Shown: one piece after another, positions 1 through 8,617 of the stretch
Layout of the letters: each line of letters opens with the position of its first letter
Position numbering within the stretch: the first letter of the stretch is position 1
Source of the DNA: Streptomyces bathyalis
Lineage (GTDB): Bacteria > Actinomycetota > Actinomycetes > Streptomycetales > Streptomycetaceae
DNA: 64,000 nucleotides
Reading direction: 5' to 3'
Assembly (NCBI RefSeq): GCF_015910445.1
Contig: NZ_CP048882.1
Location: 558,001 to 622,000 of the forward strand
The notes under the pieces: generated by a model
The model's database searches: none
Told to the model about the DNA's origin: nothing
Seen by the model: the letters and a program-made list of their open reading frames with translations, nothing else
Made by a program: the position numbers and the translations under genes

Positions 1-555
1 TGCGAGGCGCCGCAGCAGATCGCGACCGTTCTCGGCCGCGTCGAGGCGCCTGTGCATCTCCTCATCGAGACCGCGCTCGGTGTCGAGCGCGCCTTCGAAC
101 TCGCCACCGCCGCGCCGCAGGTGACGCTCGTGTCGCTCGGCGAGGCGGACCTCGGCGCGGACCTGCGGGTGCGCGCGGACGACGCGCTCGGCTGGGCCCG
201 CGGTCGCGTCGTCAACGCGGCCCGGGCCGCCGGACTCGCCCCTCCCGTGCAGAGCGTGTGGACCGACGTGGCGGACCTGGAAGGTCTCTCGGTCAGCACC
301 GAGCGGGCCCGCGACCGCGGCTTCCACGGCCGGTCCGTCGTGCACCCGGCGCAGATCGGCCCCGTCAACGATGCCTTCACTCCGAGACCGGCGGAAATCG
401 AGGCCGCCCGCCGGCTCGTCGACTCCCTGCGGAAGGCCGGTGACGCCGGCAGCGCCGCCTGGCTCGACGACGACGGCCGGCTGATCGACCCGGCGGTCGT
501 CGCCCGGGCCCATTGGGTCCTCGAACTGGCGACGGGCCGCGTACCGGCCGGCTGA
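1..555 (+). CDS. CitE-like HpcH/HpaI aldolase (CoA-ester lyase), C-terminal part
   Basis: The frame is open from the first base, so only the last 184 residues are present. The segment IETALGVERA (about residues 20-29 here) is the conserved strand with the metal-binding Glu of the CitE/MclA TIM barrel. Further on, GRSVVHPAQIGPVN is the hallmark 'HP.QI..VN' motif of this family. Family members cleave or form 3-hydroxyacyl-CoA esters such as citramalyl-CoA or malyl-CoA with Mg2+; the substrate cannot be read here. The gene is followed on the same strand by a cyclase-family hydrolase, an MmgE/PrpD protein and an MFS carrier, suggesting a carboxylic-acid breakdown operon. The family is near certain; the role is inferred from context. 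Confidence 0.85.
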   Translation, partial: CEAPQQIATVLGRVEAPVHLLIETALGVERAFELATAAPQVTLVSLGEADLGADLRVRADDALGWARGRVVNAARAAGLAPPVQSVWTDVADLEGLSVSTERARDRGFHGRSVVHPAQIGPVNDAFTPRPAEIEAARRLVDSLRKAGDAGSAAWLDDDGRLIDPAVVARAHWVLELATGRVPAG

Positions 556-662
556 CCAGGCGGACGCGGAAGCGCACAGCACCTTCCCACTCCCCACCCA
601 TTCCTGATCCCCACTCAGCTTTAGGCTCCTCCTTTCCCCTCACCGTTCACGCAAGGCAGGAC

Positions 663-1490
663 ATGACCGCAGTACCGCACCCCCCTAACCCGTTGCTCGA
701 CGCGTTGCCTTCCGAGCCGCACATCGTCGAGCTGGGCCAGCCGTTGTTCACCGGCATGCCGTGCTCGCCCAACCACCCCGGATTCCGGATGACCCTGGCA
801 CGCCGCCACGGCGACATGGTCCGGGCCGACGGGGGTTCCGCCTCCAGCGAAGTGATCATCACGGGCGGTCACGTGGGCACCCACATCGACGCCCTGTCCC
901 ACGTCAGCCACGACGGCAAGCTGCACGGCGGCGTCGACGCCGGCGAGGCGCAGTCCGGCGGCGCTTTCTCACAGCACGGTGCCGAGCAGATCCCGGCCAT
1001 GGTGACGCGGGGCGTCCTCCTCGATGCCGCCGCCGCCCTCGGAGCGGACACGCTGCCCGGCGGATACGGCGTCACCGCCGAGGACCTGGAGCGCGCTGCC
1101 GCACTCGGCGGTGCGGAACCCCGCCAGGGCGACGTCGCTCTCGTACGGACCGGCTGGGCGCGGAACTTCGACGACCCGGTGGCCTATCTCGGCAAGGAGT
1201 CCGGCGTGCCGGGCATCACCGAGAGCGCCGGCGAATGGCTGGCCGCCCGCGGTGTCCGGGCCGTCGGCGCGGACACGACCGCGTGCGAGCAGATCCCGGC
1301 GGGTGCCGGTCACAGCCTGCTGCCCGTCCACCGGCTGCTGCTGGTCGAGAGCGGCATCTACATCATGGAGCACCTGGCACTCGATGATCTCGCGGCCGCC
1401 GGCGTGCACGAATTCCTCTTCGTCGTCGCTCCGTTGAGGATCGTCGGCGGCACCGGCTCCCCGATCCGCCCGCTGGCGGTGGTGGCATGA
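663..1490 (+). CDS. Cyclase family protein (kynurenine-formamidase-like metal hydrolase)
   Basis: A 275-residue protein of the cyclase superfamily (Pfam Cyclase), metal-dependent hydrolases that open or close amide or lactone bonds. The signature H-x-GTHxDxxxH is present as GGHVGTHIDALSH near residues 67-79, supplying the metal-binding His and Asp residues. A second conserved stretch, VRTGWARNF, and a C-terminal E residue region follow. I start it at ATG 663, which has AAGG six bases upstream; the frame stays open 5' of this but that extension has no family similarity. Its stop overlaps the next start as ATGA, so translation is probably coupled. The substrate is unknown; kynurenine formamidase and hydantoin- or lactone-type activities are all possible. 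Confidence 0.85.
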   Translation: MTAVPHPPNPLLDALPSEPHIVELGQPLFTGMPCSPNHPGFRMTLARRHGDMVRADGGSASSEVIITGGHVGTHIDALSHVSHDGKLHGGVDAGEAQSGGAFSQHGAEQIPAMVTRGVLLDAAAALGADTLPGGYGVTAEDLERAAALGGAEPRQGDVALVRTGWARNFDDPVAYLGKESGVPGITESAGEWLAARGVRAVGADTTACEQIPAGAGHSLLPVHRLLLVESGIYIMEHLALDDLAAAGVHEFLFVVAPLRIVGGTGSPIRPLAVVA

Positions 1491-3007
1491 CATTCGCGGC
1501 TCCCGCCGGGCTCACTCCGGCGCAGCAGCTCGCCCGGTTCGCCGTCGAGGTGGCCTCGGAGGGCCTCGACGCCGACTTGAGCGAGAAGGTCGCAGGACAC
1601 CTGCTCGATCTGCTCGGCAACAGCCTCGCCGCGCTGCCCATGCGCCCGGGCATGGCGGTGCGTGAACTGGCCGAGGAGTGGGGCGGTTCCCCCACCGCCA
1701 CCGTCATCGGCTCCCTCACACGGCTGCCCGCGCCGTCGGCCGCGCTCGTCAACGGAACCCTCGCGCACAGCCTGGACTTCGACGACACCCATCTGCCCTC
1801 CGTGCTGCACCCCTCGTCCTCGGTGCTGCCGGCCGCGCTTGCGGTCGCGGAAGCGTCCGGCGCCAGCGGGGCACGGCTGCTGGCCGCGTCCGCCGCCGGG
1901 ATCGAGGTCACCTGCCGGCTCGGTATGGCCCAGTACGACGAGGAGTTGGGCAACTCGGTCTTCTTCGACCGCGGTCTGCACGCGACCGCCATATGCGGTG
2001 CCGTCGGCGCTGCCGTGGCGGCGGCCGTGCTGCGCGGCCTGGACGCCGACGGTGTGTGCTCAGCGATCGGCATCGCGGCCAGCATGGGCTCCGGGATCAT
2101 CGAGGCGAACCGCACCGGCGGCACCGTCAAGCGCGTCCACTGCGGATGGGCGGCGCACGCGGGCGTGGTCGCGGCGGACATGGCGCGGCTCGGGCTGACA
2201 GGACCGCCGACCGTCCTGGAGGGCAGGTTCGGCTTCTTCCAGGCGTACTGCGGCGACCGGTACGACGAGGAGATGGCCGAGGAGGCCCTCACCGGGGAAC
2301 TCGGTCAACGCTGGGAGCTGTCACGGCTGTTCATCAAGCCGTACCCGTGCAATCACTTCACGCACGCCGGGGTGGACGCGGCGATGCGGATGCGGAGGCG
2401 CGGCATCGACCCCGGTTCCGTGGCCCGGCTGACGCTCGGGGTTCCCGCCCCCGTGCTGCGTACGATCGCCGAACCCGCCGCGGAGAAGGCACGCCCTCAT
2501 TCCGGCTACCACGCGGCGTTCAGCGGACCGTACACCGTGGCCGCCGGGCTGCTCTCGCCGTGGGCGTGCGGCCCGGGCTGGTCTCCGCCCGGCCTGTCGA
2601 ACGGGAACGCCCTCCCCGGCTCGCCCCGGGCGGCCGGACTCGGCGTATTTCACGAGGACTTCACCGACGAGGCCGCCGCGGACCCCGCGCGTCTCGCCCT
2701 CGCCGCCCGCGTGACCTGCGTCGCGGACGAGGAGTGCACCAGGATCTTCCCCCACCAGTTCCCCGCCGTGCTCACCGCAGAACTCGGCGACGGCTCCACC
2801 GTCACCGAGCGGGTGATGGTCAACAGGGGCAGCCCGGAAAACCCCCTCCATGCCGGAGAGCTCACTGCCAAGTACACCGCCAACGCCCTCGGCGCCGGCG
2901 GTCCGCGGGCCGTGAGGGATCTGGCCGACGAGGTCTGGAACATCCGCAACTCCCTCGACACCGCGGGTCTGACCCGTGCGCTGTCCAACGTGGTGGCCGG
3001 CACGTGA
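1487..3007 (+). CDS. MmgE/PrpD family protein (2-methylcitrate dehydratase / cis-aconitate decarboxylase fold)
   Basis: A 506-residue MmgE/PrpD-family protein. The N-terminal helical domain carries the diagnostic SLDFDDTH motif (about residues 97-104), and KPYPCNHFTHAG near residues 285-296 is the second conserved block. The family includes 2-methylcitrate dehydratase (PrpD) and the cis-aconitate/itaconate decarboxylases, so the reaction is a dehydration or decarboxylation of a tricarboxylate-like acid. Its start overlaps the cyclase stop by four bases. Residues about 355-380, between GPYTVAAGLL and GLGVFHEDF, are a Trp/Pro/Gly-rich stretch that looks inserted, since relatives usually pass straight from one block to the other. 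The specific substrate cannot be assigned. Confidence 0.85.
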   Translation: MTFAAPAGLTPAQQLARFAVEVASEGLDADLSEKVAGHLLDLLGNSLAALPMRPGMAVRELAEEWGGSPTATVIGSLTRLPAPSAALVNGTLAHSLDFDDTHLPSVLHPSSSVLPAALAVAEASGASGARLLAASAAGIEVTCRLGMAQYDEELGNSVFFDRGLHATAICGAVGAAVAAAVLRGLDADGVCSAIGIAASMGSGIIEANRTGGTVKRVHCGWAAHAGVVAADMARLGLTGPPTVLEGRFGFFQAYCGDRYDEEMAEEALTGELGQRWELSRLFIKPYPCNHFTHAGVDAAMRMRRRGIDPGSVARLTLGVPAPVLRTIAEPAAEKARPHSGYHAAFSGPYTVAAGLLSPWACGPGWSPPGLSNGNALPGSPRAAGLGVFHEDFTDEAAADPARLALAARVTCVADEECTRIFPHQFPAVLTAELGDGSTVTERVMVNRGSPENPLHAGELTAKYTANALGAGGPRAVRDLADEVWNIRNSLDTAGLTRALSNVVAGT

Positions 3008-3049
3008 GGCGCCACAGCATCCGCACCGCACCAGCGTGAGGTGAACCCC

Positions 3050-4372
3050 ATGCCCACCCGGACCCGGACCCAGTACCGCTGGCTGACGCTCACCCTGATC
3101 GTCGCCCTCATCGTCATCAACTACATCGACAGAAGCGCGATCAGCTTCGCGATCGAACCGCTCACCAAGGCCTTCGGCATCACGAAGTACGAGTACGGGC
3201 TGATCAGCAGCGCCTTCTCCATCGGCTACATGGTGTTCGCGTTCCTCGCGGGGCCGCTGGTCGACCGTTACGGCTCGCGGCGGGTCCTGCTGGCCGGTGT
3301 GCTCCTGTGGTCGGTCGTCACCGCGGTGACTCCCGTGAGCGGTTCCTTCATGGGCCTGTTCGTGGTCCGGATCATCCTCGGTGCCGGTGAGGGTCCGGGC
3401 TTCCCCGCCGCGACCCGTACCGTCAGCCGCTGGATGCCGCAGAGGGAACGCGGCATCGCGCTCGCCATGGTCGGCGGCGTCGCCGTGTCCGGTTCGCTGC
3501 TGATCGGCGGGCCCGTGATGACCCAGCTCATAGCGGGAGTCGGCTGGCGCGGCATGTTCTGGGTGCTCGCCGGCATCGGTGTTCTGTGGTTCGCCATCGC
3601 CTTCGCGCTGCTGCGGGACACGCCGGCCGAGAGCCGGCGGGTGTCGGAGGAGGAGCGTGCCTACATCGCGGCGGGACAGCTCGCTGAGGAACGCCCCTCC
3701 AAGGACAAGGTCCGCTGGCGCCCCCTGCTGACCAACCGGAACCTGTGGATCATCGCGGTCGGCTACTTCGCGTGGGGCTTCATGTTCTGGGGCTTCATGT
3801 ACTGGCTGCCGGGCTACCTGTCCGACCAGTACGACCTGACGATCACCGCGGTGGGCCTGTTCTCCGTGGCTCCATGGGCGGCCGGCGTGGTCGGCGCGAT
3901 CATCGGCGGTGTCCTCACCGACCGGATCTTCAAGAGGACGGGAAGCCCCAGGAGCCGGCTGACCATCATGGGGCTTGCGCTCCTGGGATCCGGTGCCTCG
4001 CTGATCCCGATCTTCGTGGCACCGTCGCTGACGGTGTCGGTGACCTTCATCTCGATCGGTGTCGGTATCGGGTTCGTGACCGGCGGCATCTGGTGGGTCG
4101 CGTCGATCGACGCGCTGCCCGCACAGCCCGGTGCGGCCGCCGGGTTCGCCGACGCGGCCTTCGCCCTCTCGGGCGTCGTCGCGCCGTCCGTGATGGGCTT
4201 CATCGTCACCTCGACCGGCAGCTACTCCAGCGGCTTCGTGGTGATGACGGCGCTGGCGGTGACCGGGGCGGCGGCGATGCTTCTGCTGCCGAAGCGGGAC
4301 CTGCCGCGTCAGGTGCGCCCGCCCGCCGAGACCGGCGCCGGGCAGCCGGACCTGGCGGCCAAGTCACCGTAG
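3050..4372 (+). CDS. MFS transporter, anion:cation symporter-like (ACS family)
   Basis: A 440-residue membrane protein with about 12 hydrophobic helices and a central cytoplasmic loop (RDTPAESRRVSEEERAYI). The loop style and the DRSAISFA segment in TM1 resemble the ACS family of carboxylate carriers (phthalate, tartrate and glucarate permeases). The MFS motif A between TM2 and TM3 appears as GPLVDRYGSRRV. I start at ATG 3050, seven bases after GAGGTG, rather than the GTG at 3041, which lies inside that ribosome site. As the last gene of the 1-4372 operon it most likely imports the acid degraded by the three upstream enzymes; that link is inference. Confidence 0.85.
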   Translation: MPTRTRTQYRWLTLTLIVALIVINYIDRSAISFAIEPLTKAFGITKYEYGLISSAFSIGYMVFAFLAGPLVDRYGSRRVLLAGVLLWSVVTAVTPVSGSFMGLFVVRIILGAGEGPGFPAATRTVSRWMPQRERGIALAMVGGVAVSGSLLIGGPVMTQLIAGVGWRGMFWVLAGIGVLWFAIAFALLRDTPAESRRVSEEERAYIAAGQLAEERPSKDKVRWRPLLTNRNLWIIAVGYFAWGFMFWGFMYWLPGYLSDQYDLTITAVGLFSVAPWAAGVVGAIIGGVLTDRIFKRTGSPRSRLTIMGLALLGSGASLIPIFVAPSLTVSVTFISIGVGIGFVTGGIWWVASIDALPAQPGAAAGFADAAFALSGVVAPSVMGFIVTSTGSYSSGFVVMTALAVTGAAAMLLLPKRDLPRQVRPPAETGAGQPDLAAKSP

Positions 4373-4525
4373 CGGGCGGTGTGTCGGAAGCCCGTCGGGA
4401 AGACCGGGCGTTCGAAGGAGGTGGGTCCCGGCACGCGCGGCCTCCCGGCTGCGTGGCCCGGGGCCCACTTCGGCCTGCGGCGGCGTGACGAATCCGGGCC
4501 GTGAGGCGTCCATGGACAGGGGAGA

Positions 4526-5473
4526 TCAGGCGTTGGCCGAGGCCGTGAGGCGGGCCGCCAAGTCGCGTACGGCGCCTCGCAGTTCCTCCGGGCGCCGGAT
4601 CGTGAACGGACGGCCGAACCCGGCGAGGAGCTGGGCCATACCGTCGAGGCTCTCGGCACGCGCACGCATCAGGACACCGCCCGTCGTCTCGCTGAGGGTT
4701 GCTGCCGAGGGCGGAATCCACTTGGCGGCCTGCTGAAGGGTCGTCTCCAGCACCACCTCGACCTCGTGCGTATAGGGAACGGCCGCCAGGGACTGTGTGA
4801 CGTGCTGGACCGGGTCGAGATCGTCGAGCACGTCGAAGGTGGCGTCTCCCAGGTCGACCGAGAGCACCCGGTCCGCGCGGAAGGTGCGGGTCTGGCCGCT
4901 GCGGTGGTCGTGCCCCACGAAGTACCAGCGGCCGGAGTGGAAGACCAGACCGTACGGGTCCACCTCGCGCTCGCTGTCGCTGCCCTTCCACGACCGGTAC
5001 CGCATCCGCACGCGCCGGCGCTCGCGCGCCGCCTGCGCCAGGACCAGCACCGTCCCGGTCGCGGGAGCTGCGCCTTCACGGGAGGCGAGGGTGAAGCCGA
5101 GGGTCTCCTGGAGGGCCTGGACCCGGTCGCGGAGCGAGCGCGGCAGCACTCGCTGCACCTTTGCCAGAGCGCTTTCGGCGGCGTCGCCCGGCAGGCCGAG
5201 TCGGCGTCCCGCCAGGAGTCCGAGCACCACGGCCGTCGCCTCGTCGTCGTTGAGCATCAGGGGCGGCAGTTTGTAGCCGGGCATCAGGCGGTAGCCGCCG
5301 TACCGGCCGCGTTCGGCCGTCACCGGGATGCCCAGCTCGGCCAGGCGGCCCGCGTATCTGCGGACCGTCCGCTCGTCGACACCGAGCCGCTCGGCGAGGG
5401 CCGCGCCGCTCATCCGCTGGTGCGCCTGCATCAGCTCCAGCATGGCCAGCACCCGCGTCGTGGGATGGGACAC
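4526..5473 (-). CDS. YafY-type transcriptional regulator (HTH-11 plus WYL domain)
   Basis: A 315-residue regulator. Residues 1-60 form a DeoR-like helix-turn-helix (SGAALAERLGVDERTVRRYAGRL) and the 'RGRYGGYRL' wing is typical of the YafY family. Residues about 140-215 form a WYL domain (VRMRYRSWKG, then YGLVFHSGRWYFVGHD), which in this family binds ligands such as nucleotides, followed by the WCX C-terminal extension. The start is GTG 5473, preceded by GAGGTGA. It diverges from the alpha/beta hydrolase gene at 5565 with about 90 bases between, so it may control that gene and itself. No ligand can be predicted. Confidence 0.88.
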   Translation of the reverse strand: MSHPTTRVLAMLELMQAHQRMSGAALAERLGVDERTVRRYAGRLAELGIPVTAERGRYGGYRLMPGYKLPPLMLNDDEATAVVLGLLAGRRLGLPGDAAESALAKVQRVLPRSLRDRVQALQETLGFTLASREGAAPATGTVLVLAQAARERRRVRMRYRSWKGSDSEREVDPYGLVFHSGRWYFVGHDHRSGQTRTFRADRVLSVDLGDATFDVLDDLDPVQHVTQSLAAVPYTHEVEVVLETTLQQAAKWIPPSAATLSETTGGVLMRARAESLDGMAQLLAGFGRPFTIRRPEELRGAVRDLAARLTASANA

Positions 5474-5564
5474 GAGTCACCTCGCAAATCCGGGCGGATC
5501 CTGTCCGGTATCGGGTCCACCCTAGTCACGTAGGTGCGGAAGACACAGGTGAAAGGTGGACGGG

Positions 5565-6302
5565 ATGGCCACGATCGTGCTGGTACCCGGGTTCTGGTTC
5601 GGCGCCTGGGCCTGGGAAGAGGTGACGCGTGACCTGCGGGAGGCCGGGCACGACGTCCATCCGGTCACGCTGACCGGGCTGGCCGACCGGGCGGCGGAGG
5701 CCACCGCCGAGGTGGGCCTCGCGACCCACATCGCGGACATCGTCCACGTCATCGAGGACGGGGACCTGCGGGAGGTGGTGCTGGTCGGTCACAGCGGAGC
5801 GAACATGCCGGTCACCGGAGCCGCCGACCGTATCCCGGAGAGACTCGCGCGGATCGTCTACGTGGACAGCGGCCCCATGCCCGACGGCCTGGCCGGAATC
5901 GACTTCCACGAGCCGCAGGCGCGGGAGCAACTGCGCCGGCAGGTCGCGGAGGAAGGCGAAGGCTGGAGCATCCCGGTGCCCGCGTTCGACCCGGACGCCG
6001 ACCCCGTGAATCTGGCGGAACTGTCCGAGGCGCATCTGACGCGCATGCGCGCGCTGGGCACTCCGCAGCCGTTCGGCACGGCGGCGGATCCCCTGGACCG
6101 TCCGGCGGTCCTGCCGTCGACCCCGCGTTCGGTGATCATGTCCACCTTCACCCCTGAGCAGGTGCGCATGGTCGCCGGAACGGGGAATCCGGTCTTCGAG
6201 CTGATGGCCGGGATGGACATGCACCATCTGCCCACCGGTCACTGGCCGATGTTCTCCCGCCCCCGCGAACTGGCCGCCGTCCTGGGCGAGATCGCGGGCT
6301 GA
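5565..6302 (+). CDS. Alpha/beta-fold hydrolase
   Basis: A 245-residue alpha/beta hydrolase. VPGFWFGAWAWEEV (residues 7-20) is the oxyanion-hole strand. The nucleophile elbow is VGHSGAN with Ser77, and the late HHLPTGHWPMF supplies the catalytic His. The form is that of the plant-esterase/salicylate-esterase-like hydrolases common in Streptomyces. I prefer ATG 5565, with AGGTGG just upstream, over the in-frame GTG at 5556 that forms part of that ribosome site. It diverges from the YafY-type regulator at 5473, which may regulate it. The substrate is unknown. A short inverted repeat (6345-6359) lies between its end and the convergent next gene. Confidence 0.85.
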   Translation: MATIVLVPGFWFGAWAWEEVTRDLREAGHDVHPVTLTGLADRAAEATAEVGLATHIADIVHVIEDGDLREVVLVGHSGANMPVTGAADRIPERLARIVYVDSGPMPDGLAGIDFHEPQAREQLRRQVAEEGEGWSIPVPAFDPDADPVNLAELSEAHLTRMRALGTPQPFGTAADPLDRPAVLPSTPRSVIMSTFTPEQVRMVAGTGNPVFELMAGMDMHHLPTGHWPMFSRPRELAAVLGEIAG

Positions 6303-6385
6303 CGGACGCGCCTCGTACGGAGGAGGAGGGGAGGAGGAACTCCCGCCGCTGTGCGGCGAGTCTGCCGCCGCCCCGGCCCCGGTCC

Positions 6386-6823
6386 TCATGCGTCCGGGCC
6401 CTCCCCGTCCGAGCGGCCGCCGACGCGTGCCGCGACCACCGCGGGGTCGTAGCGGATGACCGTCTCCTTCACGAGCCCGTCCTCGTCGAGCAGGATCCGG
6501 TCGATGCCGTCGAACACGAACGGTCCGCTCTCGCCGGTGCCGTGGGCCACCCAGTGAATGAAGAGGCAGCCGTCGTTCTCGGCGTGTTCGGCGACTTCGA
6601 GGTGGAGGTCGGGGACGAGTTCCAGTAGCCGCGCGATCCGGTCCCTGTAGGCCTCCCTGCCCCGCACGGGTTCGGGGTCGCCCGGCCAGTCACCGACGAC
6701 GTCCTCGGCGAGAAGCATCACCCGGGTCGCGTCCGGTTTCGCCCAGAACCCCGCCCACAGGCCGACGTTGAAGGGAGTCTTCGCCGCATACGCCCGCACG
6801 CGGTCCTCGGTGTCTCCGGTCAT
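6386..6823 (-). CDS. SnoaL/NTF2-like small protein
   Basis: A 145-residue protein with the length and pattern of the SnoaL-like NTF2 superfamily: an N-terminal helix (KTPFNVGLWAGFW), then YRDRIARLLELVPDLHLEV and the barrel strands HWVAHGTGESGPFVFDGIDRILLDEDGLV. These proteins are small cone-shaped barrels used as isomerases, cyclases, hydrolases or binding proteins, so function cannot be deduced from the fold. It is convergent with the alpha/beta hydrolase at 5565-6302. Downstream of the DHFR-family gene there are about 190 bases without a gene before its start, so it probably has its own promoter. Confidence 0.75.
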   Translation of the reverse strand: MTGDTEDRVRAYAAKTPFNVGLWAGFWAKPDATRVMLLAEDVVGDWPGDPEPVRGREAYRDRIARLLELVPDLHLEVAEHAENDGCLFIHWVAHGTGESGPFVFDGIDRILLDEDGLVKETVIRYDPAVVAARVGGRSDGEGPDA

Positions 6824-7012
6824 CTGAGCAGCCTCACTCTCCCGTGCACGAATGATGTGCGGGAAGCGTGTCCGCCGGCGCCGGGCACCGGCAATTACCT
6901 GCCGGGTAATGGCGTAATGGCCTCTTGGGACAGGTGAGTTGAGCGCCCCACGTCGCGTGATCCGGCGGCGGCCCGTCTGCGGGCCAGGGCACGTCCGCCC
7001 AGGGGGCGCGGC

Positions 7013-7615
7013 TCAAGCGCGCCGGTAGTGAAGCCCGACGGCGCCGTGCGCGAGGGCCGTTGTTTCGGCCAGGCTCCACTTGGACGCGGGAAGGCCGTCC
7101 GGGAACAGACGCAGGCCGCCGCCCACCAAGGTCGGCACCATGGCGAAGCGCACGTCGTCGACCAGGTCGGCGCGCAGCAACGCATGGATGATGCTTGCGC
7201 TGTTGAGCACGAGGATGTCTCGCCCAGGTGCGCGCTTGAGAGCGGCGACCTCCGCCTCGAGGTCGCCGGCGACACGTGAGTTGTTCCAGTCCGCCTTCTC
7301 CAGGGTGCGGGAGAACACCACCTTCTCGACGGTGTCGAGCCAGGTTCCCAGGTCGCGGGTGCGGGGATCGGTGGCCGGGTCCCTGGTGATCGACGGCCAC
7401 ACGGAGTGGAAGCCTTCGTAGTTCGTCCTGCCGAGCAGCGCCGTGTCGGCGCCACGCCAGATGCCTTCGAAGTAGACAGCCGTCCCTTCCTGCATCGCGT
7501 GCTCGTACAGCCAGGTGTCGTGCTGGGGGCCGTCGGGTCCGCTGGTGAAGCCGTCCATCGACACGCTCGCCCAGGTGACGACCCTCCGGCTCGCTCCGCT
7601 CGGCGAGGCGGACAT
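7013..7615 (-). CDS. Dihydrofolate reductase family protein (RibD C-terminal-like)
   Basis: A 200-residue protein of the DHFR/RibD_C superfamily. The N-terminal VTWASVSMDGFTSGPDG is the usual first strand and loop. LLGRTNYEGF near residue 60 is the cofactor-site helix, and the C-terminal LVGGGLRLFPDGL is the second nucleotide-binding turn. Stand-alone members are NAD(P)H reductases of mostly unknown substrate and are not housekeeping folate enzymes. The start ATG 7615 has GGAG seven bases upstream. It lies about 100 bases downstream of the OlsA-like gene on the same strand and could be on the same transcript, but no functional link is evident. Confidence 0.8.
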   Translation of the reverse strand: MSASPSGASRRVVTWASVSMDGFTSGPDGPQHDTWLYEHAMQEGTAVYFEGIWRGADTALLGRTNYEGFHSVWPSITRDPATDPRTRDLGTWLDTVEKVVFSRTLEKADWNNSRVAGDLEAEVAALKRAPGRDILVLNSASIIHALLRADLVDDVRFAMVPTLVGGGLRLFPDGLPASKWSLAETTALAHGAVGLHYRRA

Positions 7616-7723
7616 GGTGATTCTCCGTTCGTCGCCGGCCAGGGTTTCCTGCCGTGTGCAGACCGCGCGGCGGTGCCGGAATCATCGGCCGGCCGCACGG
7701 TCCGCGCCCGGAGCGGTGTGTGC

Positions 7724-8617
7724 TCAGGCGTGGGCACGCAGCTGCGGGGGCACCGTGGCCTCCGGTGGACGTGCCGTGCGGAAGACCCCTGTGCGCGGCG
7801 CAAGCACCGGGGCACTCACGGCGTCGGACACCGCCGCATGCGCGGCCGCGGCGAGTGAACGCCGGTCGTGGCCGTGGGGCCACAGCGTCCGGCACGGACG
7901 TACGCGCACGGCGAGCCCGTCGGTTCCGGCCACCCTGAGGAGCGAAGCCGCGAGGCTGTCCCCGCCGACGTAGGCCGCCGCCGTGCTCCGCGTGCCGTCC
8001 CGTGCGTAGTCGATGGCGGCGGGCCGCACCGGCGCTGCCGCCCGGAGCGCCGCCTCGAACATCGCGCGCCGGAAGGGCCCGCCGGGCGCGGTGCACCAGG
8101 TGGTCGCCTGCGGGAAGACCATCACCGAGCCGCCGTCGCGCAGATGTGCGGCCAACTCGCCCACGAACCGCGGAAGTTCGCGTGGCGCATCGCGGTTGAT
8201 GAAGCGGTTGCCCGTCCTGCGGGTCAGTGGCCCGACGACCGGCCAGCCGGAGACCTCCTGCTTGGCGATCAGCGGCACGGGCTCGACGGCCAACACCGCG
8301 ATGACGTCGAGCCAGGACACGTGGTTCGCGACGATCAACGTGCCTGCGGCCGTGCCCGGCACCCTCAGCGGCCCCGTCGCGTCCAGTCCGATGCCGAGTG
8401 CGCCGAGCACGCAGCGGGCGTGACGCTGGAGCACTGACGGGTCGGCGATCCGCGTTCCGGCTGCCAGCGCGCTGCCCAGGGCGGCGGTGAGCGACGCGTA
8501 ACGCCGCAGCACGGACGCCGCGGGCACACGCCGGGTGCGGGCATACGCCTGCTCGTTCCCGGTGGGCCGGGTGACGCACCGCTGCGTGCAAGGGGAGGCG
8601 ACTTCCCAGGGGTTCAC
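7724..8617 (-). CDS. Lysophospholipid acyltransferase, OlsA-like (lyso-ornithine lipid O-acyltransferase)
   Basis: A 297-residue PlsC-family acyltransferase. The catalytic HX4D motif is NHVSWLD (about residues 99-105) and the acyl-acceptor block is GNRFINRD. The usual FPEGT motif reads FPQATT, so the conserved Glu is replaced by Gln and the Gly by Ala, seen in some actinobacterial members. The start is GTG 8617, which overlaps the stop of the upstream N-acyltransferase as GTGA, a strong sign of translational coupling. Standing directly behind an OlsB-like gene, its most likely job is to add the ester-linked acyl chain to lyso-ornithine lipid at the membrane. Lysophosphatidate acylation is the alternative. 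Confidence 0.8.
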   Translation of the reverse strand: MNPWEVASPCTQRCVTRPTGNEQAYARTRRVPAASVLRRYASLTAALGSALAAGTRIADPSVLQRHARCVLGALGIGLDATGPLRVPGTAAGTLIVANHVSWLDVIAVLAVEPVPLIAKQEVSGWPVVGPLTRRTGNRFINRDAPRELPRFVGELAAHLRDGGSVMVFPQATTWCTAPGGPFRRAMFEAALRAAAPVRPAAIDYARDGTRSTAAAYVGGDSLAASLLRVAGTDGLAVRVRPCRTLWPHGHDRRSLAAAAHAAVSDAVSAPVLAPRTGVFRTARPPEATVPPQLRAHA

